From Amphibacillus indicireducens (GTDB lineage Bacteria; Bacillota; Bacilli; Bacillales; Amphibacillaceae), in NCBI RefSeq assembly GCF_039539605.1, contig NZ_BAABDL010000115.1, positions 1-32,508 of the forward strand: DNA of 32,508 nt. The letters are read 5' to 3'. Each line of letters starts with the position of its first letter. Within the stretch, counting starts at the first letter, position 1. Under the pieces are notes generated by a model, which ran no database searches, was not told the DNA's origin, and saw only the letters and a program-made list of their open reading frames with translations. This document shows positions 16,601 through 26,900 of this stretch, piece after piece. Made by a program: the position numbers and the translations under genes.

Positions 16601-19600
16601 ATGATTAACCCGTTGAGCTATCCTTGCGCGGTTTCGCCATAATTCCCCTATGAACTTTGATGTGATATGATCTTATTTCAGACGTATCAAACAACGCGAG
16701 GCCATAATTCCCCTATGAACTTTGATGTGATATGATTACAAGCCGATGCTCGAACGCCTTAAACCTGCCATAATTCCCCTATGAACTTTGATGTGATATG
16801 ATTAAAATCCTTTTAATAGCATTAGAAAAAGCGCCATAATTCCCCTATGAACTTTGATGTGATATGATCTATCAAATTCATCTCTTATGATAAATTGAGC
16901 CATAATTCCCCTATGAACTTTGATGTGATATGATAAACTGAATTAACTTTAATTGATCATCGACGCCATAATTCCCCTATGAACTTTGATGTGATATGAT
17001 ACATATTAATTGACTTCCTTATAATATTACGCCATAATTCCCCTATGAACTTTGATGTGATATGATGAAGTATAATCAATGGATGCGTGGTATTCGGCCA
17101 TAATTCCCCTATGAACTTTGATGTGATATGATTAGAATTGAGTGATGGACAGGAATTAGGAAGCCATAATTCCCCTATGAACTTTGATGTGATATGATAA
17201 GTCGTTATAGCGACTATAAACAGTGCATGCCATAATTCCCCTATGAACTTTGATGTGATATGATGCAACAAATTCATTGTTCAAGTTAAGTGCTGCCATA
17301 ATTCCCCTATGAACTTTGATGTGATATGATTCAATAAAACTTAGGAGGAGTAAAAATGAGCCATAATTCCCCTATGAACTTTGATGTGATATGATAATAA
17401 CAATAAAAAGGAAGTGAAAACATGCGCCATAATTCCCCTATGAACTTTGATGTGATATGATTCATTAACTACTTTGGATAATGTAATGTTGCCATAATTC
17501 CCCTATGAACTTTGATGTGATATGATCTCTCAGTGAGCCTGTATGACTGTCTCTCAGCCATAATTCCCCTATGAACTTTGATGTGATATGATCCTGCCTT
17601 AGTGACTAGCTCAACTTTTTTAGCCATAATTCCCCTATGAACTTTGATGTGATATGATTAAATTAATTTTTTCCCTAGACATATCTATGCCATAATTCCC
17701 CTATGAACTTTGATGTGATATGATATTGAGATGCAATATAAGCATATTAAAACAGCCATAATTCCCCTATGAACTTTGATGTGATATGATACTAGACTTG
17801 TTAACCTCTTTATCCTTAATGCCATAATTCCCCTATGAACTTTGATGTGATATGATACTGGATCGCCATAGCCCGATAGGACAGCTGCCATAATTCCCCT
17901 ATGAACTTTGATGTGATATGATCCTGCCTTAGTGACTAGCTCAACTTTTTTAGCCATAATTCCCCTATGAACTTTGATGTGATATGATTAAAATCCTTTT
18001 AATAGCATTAGAAAAAGCGCCATAATTCCCCTATGAACTTTGATGTGATATGATCAATTCCAATCTATCGCTTGCATCAATCCGCCATAATTCCCCTATG
18101 AACTTTGATGTGATATGATTAACGAGTATAACCACAAGCAAGCGATCATTGCCATAATTCCCCTATGAACTTTGATGTGATATGATACTGGATCGCCATA
18201 GCCCGATAGGACAGCTGCCATAATTCCCCTATGAACTTTGATGTGATATGATGACGAAGCACAGGAGTATACAGATGACCAAGCCATAATTCCCCTATGA
18301 ACTTTGATGTGATATGATTGTATTTTCCTCGCCTATTTACCAACGCAAGCCATAATTCCCCTATGAACTTTGATGTGATATGATTTCATTAGGTTGCTTG
18401 TCCTCTTTTGGTTTGGCCATAATTCCCCTATGAACTTTGATGTGATATGATTCGATTCGCTAGTAGTAGATGTATTTTTATGCCATAATTCCCCTATGAA
18501 CTTTGATGTGATATGATTTTAATAATCGTGAGTATGACGATCAACCCGCCATAATTCCCCTATGAACTTTGATGTGATATGATGTGTCCTTAGCAGACAA
18601 GAAAGATAACATCGCCATAATTCCCCTATGAACTTTGATGTGATATGATGATTCATTTTCATCACCCTTAAAAGGTAACGCCATAATTCCCCTATGAACT
18701 TTGATGTGATATGATCTATCAAAGCGCAGTTGTGAACAGTACCAAGCCATAATTCCCCTATGAACTTTGATGTGATATGATGTAATGACGTTAAATATTG
18801 ACGCGATGACAGCCATAATTCCCCTATGAACTTTGATGTGATATGATCTATGAATAACGATTCCTTGCTCATCTGCAGCCATAATTCCCCTATGAACTTT
18901 GATGTGATATGATTGATCTTTATGTTCATGACTGATTAAACAAGCCATAATTCCCCTATGAACTTTGATGTGATATGATTTTAATAATCGTGAGTATGAC
19001 GATCAACCCGCCATAATTCCCCTATGAACTTTGATGTGATATGATAAGCTGAACGAGTACAGGAGTTGGAGGGCGGCCATAATTCCCCTATGAACTTTGA
19101 TGTGATATGATTTAATAATCGTGAGTATGACGATCAACCCGCCATAATTCCCCTATGAACTTTGATGTGATATGATGATAGTGCATTTTTAACCCTTACA
19201 TCACCAGCCATAATTCCCCTATGAACTTTGATGTGATATGATAATGAGGTAAGACCGTTATCCTTAGAAGACGCCATAATTCCCCTATGAACTTTGATGT
19301 GATATGATTGCATAAACTTGTGCTTTATGACCTTCCGTGCCATAATTCCCCTATGAACTTTGATGTGATATGATAGGGATGGTTCTTTAACTTCTTCAAT
19401 AAAAGCCATAATTCCCCTATGAACTTTGATGTGATATGATTAATCGACTTGTTGCACCTACCATAGATAGGCCATAATTCCCCTATGAACTTTGATGTGA
19501 TATGATAGTAATCCCCACAATACTACTTCATCAGACGCCATAATTCCCCTATGAACTTTGATGTGATATGATCTCTAATGGTGTAGGCGGTCACAACAGT

Positions 19601-22600
19601 GGCCATAATTCCCCTATGAACTTTGATGTGATATGATCATGCTGTAGATTGATCGCTAAACTCACGAGCCATAATTCCCCTATGAACTTTGATGTGATAT
19701 GATAGCAAAAAAGCATAGCCATTAGACCATGCTGCCATAATTCCCCTATGAACTTTGATGTGATATGATTCACCATTCAGTGACTGGGTACAAACAGGAG
19801 CCATAATTCCCCTATGAACTTTGATGTGATATGATGCAAACAATCTGACACTGAGTGCAAATGGGGCCATAATTCCCCTATGAACTTTGATGTGATATGA
19901 TGAAAATAGCAGTGACTGGGTAGATAAAGTAGCCATAATTCCCCTATGAACTTTGATGTGATATGATACTGGCAAGGCAAACTCTACAGCCGAAGCAGCC
20001 ATAATTCCCCTATGAACTTTGATGTGATATGATGACAATGAGTTAAACGTATCTAACTCCATCGCCATAATTCCCCTATGAACTTTGATGTGATATGATG
20101 TACCATCTGAAAACGTCTCACAGCATCCTGCCATAATTCCCCTATGAACTTTGATGTGATATGATCATTGCGTTCATCTTTTAACTCGTTGATGTGCCAT
20201 AATTCCCCTATGAACTTTGATGTGATATGATAACAGCTGAGACCGTTACTGCCTATGGTATGCCATAATTCCCCTATGAACTTTGATGTGATATGATTTT
20301 TAACAAACAAAAAAGACACCCTGTTGGGCCATAATTCCCCTATGAACTTTGATGTGATATGATACCTTCCTCGACGTATAAACCGAAGTCCGAGCCATAA
20401 TTCCCCTATGAACTTTGATGTGATATGATACACATAAGTTAGTAAAACACCAACCGAGAGCCATAATTCCCCTATGAACTTTGATGTGATATGATAAGAC
20501 TGATTTTTATTGCTTGGTCATCTATGCCATAATTCCCCTATGAACTTTGATGTGATATGATTGTTCGTTGAAACTGGAATAACGTTAACATGCCATAATT
20601 CCCCTATGAACTTTGATGTGATATGATAAATCCGTCTGCTTCTTCCGTTGTTAACGTGCCATAATTCCCCTATGAACTTTGATGTGATATGATTATTCGT
20701 TGCACACTTGCCATGATTATAAAGCCATAATTCCCCTATGAACTTTGATGTGATATGATGATTTCGGCGCCCAAGTGACGATGTTGCCAGCCATAATTCC
20801 CCTATGAACTTTGATGTGATATGATCTGACATCTGAAATCTGTTCTCTTCCTCTAGCCATAATTCCCCTATGAACTTTGATGTGATATGATCAAGTATAC
20901 CTGTAGCTTCTGACCCTTGTAGCCATAATTCCCCTATGAACTTTGATGTGATATGATCTCTTCCGGCATGCTTAGCGCCTTGTTCCGGCCATAATTCCCC
21001 TATGAACTTTGATGTGATATGATGCATTTGCTGATATGGATGAGGAACAACAAGCCATAATTCCCCTATGAACTTTGATGTGATATGATATATCTTTGCA
21101 CAAACTCAGACATACACAGGCCATAATTCCCCTATGAACTTTGATGTGATATGATCTCATTCTTTCGTCTGAGATTCGATCGACTGCCATAATTCCCCTA
21201 TGAACTTTGATGTGATATGATACTAATATTATCTGGAACATCTACAATGGTGCCATAATTCCCCTATGAACTTTGATGTGATATGATTTAGCTTGGCGGC
21301 TCGCTCAATATCACTGAGCCATAATTCCCCTATGAACTTTGATGTGATATGATACCTTCCTCGACGTATAAGCCAAAGTCCGAGCCATAATTCCCCTATG
21401 AACTTTGATGTGATATGATTTGGATATTGTCAGGGTCATGCCTTTTATTGCCATAATTCCCCTATGAACTTTGATGTGATATGATTCTGTATTGTAGAGG
21501 TGTGCGCCATTTACGGCCATAATTCCCCTATGAACTTTGATGTGATATGATATTTCTGTTAGTCTGTCGTTATCTATAATAGCCATAATTCCCCTATGAA
21601 CTTTGATGTGATATGATAACTGGATTTAAAACACCACTTCGTTGATCGCCATAATTCCCCTATGAACTTTGATGTGATATGATGCAATTCAAGTGGAATC
21701 CTTCAACGTCATGGCCATAATTCCCCTATGAACTTTGATGTGATATGATTATTGCTTGTCATAGCGGCGAGATTATAGCGCCATAATTCCCCTATGAACT
21801 TTGATGTGATATGATCTTCCATACGGTTTTCCGAATGAAAGAGGTGCCATAATTCCCCTATGAACTTTGATGTGATATGATAAGAAAATCAATATTAATC
21901 AACCGCAAAAAGCCATAATTCCCCTATGAACTTTGATGTGATATGATACGATTAAAATTAAAGACGAAAAGTTTAATGCCATAATTCCCCTATGAACTTT
22001 GATGTGATATGATCATTTAATTTCTCGTTAGCCACGCTTGATGCCATAATTCCCCTATGAACTTTGATGTGATATGATTGAGGTTTATGAAGTGGTCGGT
22101 ACCGAATCGCCATAATTCCCCTATGAACTTTGATGTGATATGATATACGGGCGCACCATTAGACGGGGTAGAGCGCCATAATTCCCCTATGAACTTTGAT
22201 GTGATATGATAAAACCCATCATTTAAAGGATCATGTTTCGGCCATAATTCCCCTATGAACTTTGATGTGATATGATGCCACGTTAGTTCAATATAGTTCG
22301 GTTAGCGCCATAATTCCCCTATGAACTTTGATGTGATATGATGTTAAAAGGGGGAATGGTTATGTAACTGAGCCATAATTCCCCTATGAACTTTGATGTG
22401 ATATGATAAATTAATAAATACCGTGCTGATCGATTAAGCCATAATTCCCCTATGAACTTTGATGTGATATGATTCAGTAAAAAGCTCATCAATCAAAGGT
22501 GATGCCATAATTCCCCTATGAACTTTGATGTGATATGATGGATTGAACTGCAGTATGCAAACCTAGTTAGCCATAATTCCCCTATGAACTTTGATGTGAT

Positions 22601-22605
22601 ATGAT
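13604..22605 (+). CRISPR. Type II-C CRISPR array, 137 repeats and 136 spacers
   Basis: The 36-bp repeat begins GCCATAATTCCCCT and ends TTTGATGTGATATGAT. I counted 137 copies. 120 spacers are 30 bases, 13 are 29 and 3 are 31, which sums to the observed span. All repeats look identical except the first (13604), where the end reads GATGTGAT instead of GATATGAT. The repeat resembles the Geobacillus type II-C repeat in its GTCATAGTTCCCCT start and -10-like end. In crRNA orientation it reads on the + strand: its 5' part pairs with the tracrRNA anti-repeat, its 3' end carries an extended -10 box, and a terminator follows on this strand. The degenerate repeat is at 13604, so the growing end is probably at 22605, next to cas2. 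Several spacers are repeated exactly or nearly so. Confidence 0.99.
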
Positions 22606-22720
22606 ACATGGCACTCAATCCCTTGATTCTTCCCCGTTTCAAGGGATTTCTTTTTTAAAATTCCACTCGAATTCTAGTAAATATATCACACTTTTGTTCA
22701 AATTAATTAAATTTATCGTT
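22606..22720. promoter_or_regulatory. AT-rich leader-side flank of the array
   Basis: Between the last repeat and the cas2 terminator lie 115 AT-rich bases with no ORF. As the degenerate repeat is at the opposite end, this is the likely leader where Cas1-Cas2 insert new spacers. It also holds the crRNA terminator. No leader motif was recognised. Confidence 0.45.
22617..22656 (+). terminator. Terminator of crRNA transcripts
   Basis: A perfect 10-bp stem AATCCCTTGA/TCAAGGGATT (22617-22626 and 22639-22648) is followed by a T-run (22647-22656) on the + strand. It lies 11 bases after the last repeat and supports + strand transcription of the array. Confidence 0.75.
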
Positions 22721-22757
22721 AAAAAAACACTCACAAAATAATTTGCAAGTGTTTTTT
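22721..22757 (-). terminator. Terminator of the cas9-cas1-cas2 operon
   Basis: Arms AAAAAACACT and AGTGTTTTTT (22722-22731 and 22748-22757) form a stem whose A-rich left arm becomes the U-run on the minus strand. The right arm overlaps the cas2 stop codon. With the T-run on the other side it could also stop + strand transcripts that pass the first terminator. Confidence 0.65.
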
Positions 22758-23076
22758 AAAAGAAATCTATTTTATTTGCTCCTAATTCTTCTTCTGGAGT
22801 GACTGTTCCTAATAAAATATCCATATTTTCAAATTGTTTTTCGGTAATTTTCAGCGCTCGAATCGCTCCATTTACACGTGGAAGATTTTCATTTAATCTT
22901 CGCATATGTTTTGCCACACCATCTTGTCCATTGCATATTCTTGAATAAATAGAATACTGTAACATAACATAGCCGTCATTTAATAAAAACTTTCTAAATT
23001 TTGCGTAAGCTTTCCTATCTTGTCGACGGGCAACCGGCAAATCAAAGAAGACGATAATTCTCATATATCTACTCAT
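22756..23076 (-). CDS. cas2: CRISPR-associated endoribonuclease-fold protein Cas2
   Basis: A 106-residue Cas2, the dimeric platform that joins two Cas1 dimers into the spacer integrase. The N-terminus MSRYMRIIVFFDLPV contains the first ferredoxin strand and the conserved aspartate (D12). DRKAYAKFRKFLLNDGYVMLQYSIYSR, in two halves, is the typical helix and second strand of type II Cas2. It overlaps the end of cas1 by 8 bases, indicating coupling. A start at M5 is possible, but MSxRYMR-type beginnings are usual in type II. It is the last gene of the operon, with a terminator on its stop codon. Confidence 0.95.
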   Translation of the reverse strand: MSRYMRIIVFFDLPVARRQDRKAYAKFRKFLLNDGYVMLQYSIYSRICNGQDGVAKHMRRLNENLPRVNGAIRALKITEKQFENMDILLGTVTPEEELGANKIDFF

Positions 23077-23971
23077 ATCTATGAGCTTTTAGATTAGTCA
23101 GTTCAGGGAGAATTAATAGGCTTGCATCTTGCTGCCGGCTTGCAGATACAAAGCTTTTTATCATGTTGTCAACACCATGTGTGACACTTAATCTCTCTCC
23201 GTTCCAGACAGCTTCAATATCTAACACTCGAAATAGTAATTTTCTAATTTCTGAATTCCATTCATTATCTTCAGTAACATTTGAAATTATGATTATATCT
23301 ACAAATGGTCTTAGTACTTCCATAAAATCATCCGCTAAATTAAATGCATTCGTTTGACTATCGTGAAAAACACCGTAGCTTGGTGTAAATCCATACCGAA
23401 CTAGTGCCCTTGCCACTAACGAACGGATAATACTATAACCATAGTTCAAACAAATGTTGTAGACATTTTCTTCTCTGCGATGGAAACCTTCACCAAATAA
23501 AAGTTCAAAATAAATTTTTGCACCGTATGCTTCACGATTAGTTCGATCACCTGACTCTACACTTCGGCTAATTGCATAAACCTTTTGGGCCTCTTCTCCC
23601 ATATGATTTAATTCAAGACACCGCGCTTGATTTTCTAACTTTCTCACAACAACCTTTTGCCAGATTCGCTTTTTAAATGGTTTACTTAAGGATAACTGCA
23701 TTTCTAAAACTGCCTTTTGTCTTGAATGCCTGTGGAATGGTTGCACAATTCCACTAGGCATTCTTTTACGATCACAAATAATCAGTTCAACATGGTACTC
23801 CGTGCATTTACTCAGTAAAGCATTTGTAATAGTTATTGCAGGGTCTTCTAACGTTATTGTGACAATATCCTCTAACGGTATTTTAATCGCTTCTTCTTGT
23901 TTAATCACCAATTGTTCGTTAGCTGTAGATAACTTAGCGGGATTGCGGATAACGATATGTCTATACGCCAT
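23069..23971 (-). CDS. cas1: CRISPR integrase Cas1 (type II)
   Basis: A 300-residue Cas1, the metal-dependent integrase that inserts new spacers at the leader end. The predicted metal ligands are E147 (in NREAYGAKIY), H203 (in YGVFHDSQTNAFNLADDFME) and E218 in the same segment. The ATG has AGGA 8 bases upstream and overlaps the cas9 end by 11 bases. With cas2 directly after it and no csn2 or cas4 present, the locus is type II-C. Length and motifs are intact, so adaptation is expected to work, in line with the large array. Confidence 0.96.
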   Translation of the reverse strand: MAYRHIVIRNPAKLSTANEQLVIKQEEAIKIPLEDIVTITLEDPAITITNALLSKCTEYHVELIICDRKRMPSGIVQPFHRHSRQKAVLEMQLSLSKPFKKRIWQKVVVRKLENQARCLELNHMGEEAQKVYAISRSVESGDRTNREAYGAKIYFELLFGEGFHRREENVYNICLNYGYSIIRSLVARALVRYGFTPSYGVFHDSQTNAFNLADDFMEVLRPFVDIIIISNVTEDNEWNSEIRKLLFRVLDIEAVWNGERLSVTHGVDNMIKSFVSASRQQDASLLILPELTNLKAHRYE

Positions 23972-26900
23972 GGCGCTTTTCCTGATTAACTTTAGTTAGA
24001 TTTCCTAACGGATCAACTTGATACTTTTCAATGAGTTTCAAATTCTTTGAACCTATTCTATCTGAAAACTCATTTTTATGCTCAGTTATATTCAACTGTG
24101 CTGTTGCAGTATCAACACCTTTATAATAAAATATTTCTTCTATCCATTTTTTTATCTCTCCTGTATTTGTCTTCGAAGTTTTTTCTCTAGGCATTTTAAC
24201 TTTAATCACGTCATTAGGATATAAATTAAATAAAAATTCATATGCATCTGTTATATTCGGCCATTCCTGATAAGGCTTTTTCTGTGTGATAAACTTCTCT
24301 GGAACCCGCTTCGCCACGACATCACTAACATAAACAGGTGCTAAATAAAACTTACCATTCTCTTTATGGCGAAAAACTTCTGTTCTTGCAATACTAGCAT
24401 TTTCAGCAACGGTTTTATCATCTAAATAAAAAACTTGATTTGCTGTTGTTTCAATTTTTATACTCCTAATTATTGGAGCATTTTCTGGATTTTTTGATGG
24501 CTTAAATAGTGGATCATTAAATGCTTTCTTTTTATCCTTTCCATATTCCAAGTATCTCTCTTTAATGACTTGATATGTTTTCGGATCCGATTCTTTACCG
24601 TACATTGGAAAATCACCGTTTGGATCGAATGGAATATCTTCTAAAGCATACTTTTTCACCATTAAATTAAGCCCTTTTTCAGTAAAGCCACGATGTCTTC
24701 TTAATGTTTCTTCATGAATTTGTCCTTTAACCGAGCGTTTCGGCATTCTTGAAACAAAGATTGGTTTAACTTGCGATATGAATTCTTCGTCATACCCTGA
24801 TAAGGATAAACTTTCTAATGCCAATTTTAAAGTATCAGGATTTTGAATCAATCTAGCTTCTAACTCCCTAGTAAAACCTTCCCATGGCTCAGGGAATCGT
24901 TCTCCCTTTCGTTTCAATAGTTGAGAAGCATGTTGTTCACTGCGTTTAAAGTATCTGCTAACTCTGTTTTGGAATGGATGACTTACCGCAACTATTACAG
25001 CATCTACCGCATGATGAAGATCATTCTCTTCACGGTCTTTATTAAAGCCCCATCTCTTTCGCATTAAAGAGGTGTAAGCTCCATTTACGGTAAAGACATG
25101 TTGCTTTTTACCTTCTTCTTTCCTGAATTCTAAATTATCTTCAATAAATCCTTTTAAGAAACGAGTAATGTAACGTGTATCGTTTAAATGCCTTGATTTA
25201 AAAGTAGCCTCTTGTTCATTATCATAATTTTCTTTCAGCAGGAGATCTTTTTTCTTTTTACGAATTTTAAGCGTACTAACATATGAGTTGAACTTCTCCC
25301 ATCTAATCGTATCTGACCCGAACCATTCATATGGTGTCCGGTTCATTTTGTTTTGGTTTTCTCTAGACAAGACGAGCACTTTATTAGCATTACTGTCATC
25401 AAAGCTCCGGCTATACGGAATGATATGATCAACCTCCGCATATCCTGGATTAAATAAATAATCAATTTTAATCGGTTTTAATGAATATGCACATTTATTA
25501 TTTTGCTCTTCCCATAGCTTGTACTTTAGAATATCATGACCTCTTGGGTCACTTATTTCTGGGTGTAATTCGCTGATTTTAGCTTTTGCTTTATCATTCA
25601 CTGTTCGGTTTTTATTATATTGCTTTTCTAGATCTTTTCGTTCTTTATAATGTCTGCCCATGTCTCGTGCCATTTCAATATATATATTTGATGGTGAGCC
25701 ATATCTTTTAATGATTGCATTTATTATTTTTCTAGTTTGAGATAAAGACCTTATCACAACCGGGTTTGCAATCTCATCAGCTGGTATAACAGGTAGTAAC
25801 CTCTTCTTTTCTAATCCTACTCTTTGGTTGAAATTATATCCAGCCTTTTCACAGGCTTCATGATACTGATAACCTTCTTCTAAGAAAGGAATAATTTTAT
25901 TTAGCGCTTTTAATGATAGATGACCAAATTGAGAGAACGATAGATTTAAAACTTGTTCAATTAGCTGTTCATCATATACTCGATTGGCTAGATTATAGAC
26001 TGGCTTTCCGTTAGTATTGACATATTTATTTCTGAGATAATCACGCGTGTCATTGTCGTCTTTATAAACCGTTACTGCATAAGCCAATGTATCATAATCA
26101 ATTGGTCGAAATGCTTCAGCGATCGTTTTATCTTTTACACTATGAACGATCTGTTTTAATTGATAATAACCATCAAGTGAGACAAATCTTCTATTTTCAT
26201 TTTTTGCATGTGTTTCACTCGGATCATAGAATAATTCATTAAATTTTTCATGATCTTCCAATTTTAAAATTTTTCTTAAGTCCTTATATTTTACTTCCTT
26301 TTTCTCCATACATTGCTCAACTAACAATAATCTTTCTTCTTTTGTTAATGGGCGTTGTGGTGATGTAGTCGAAATAATTCGCAACCGATTAATTTTGTCT
26401 AATGCACGGAATTTTTCAAATGTGTAAGTAAATTTAGGTGCACGTTTCTCTTTAGGTTCAAACGTACAATTTCCAATCCGCTTCACAATATCCTCTTGAG
26501 TAGAAAATGGACGCTGCGAACTCCATATCTTTATGTAAGTCTCTTCGTTTTCTTCAGTTGCGAATGGATGTCCATATTCACGTTGCTTTGTGAAAACAAT
26601 TCGAATCTCTTCCTCTATTTCACTTCTTGCGAGCACGTGTGAATAGTCACCACCTTTATTACGTTTCTTTCCTTCAAATTTCTCATCACGAAGTAGCATA
26701 TCCGCAACTGTACGATATGCTTTTTCTTGCATCAATGCTTTATTCTCTTGGACAGCCTTTAGTAAAACACCGCCCTCACCTGCCTTTGTTTCACTTTTTC
26801 GGTTTGATTTAAAGCCACGATTTTTGGCATAATGAATTAAAATTCGCGCAAATTCGCGATCAGTTAATTTTCTTTCTAGTCCATTTACTCGAACGAGCCA

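Noticed and set aside
17331..17425. Ribosome site plus ATG in adjacent spacers read as real gene starts
   Set aside because: They are captured phage sequence of about 30 bases, followed by the repeat and not by a coding frame.
14055..21586. Many minus-strand open frames of 60-170 codons rich in SYHIKVHRGIMA or HITSKFIGELW
   Set aside because: These are translations of the CRISPR repeat. The 66-base unit is 22 codons, so the frame stays open across units. They have no ribosome sites and are not genes.
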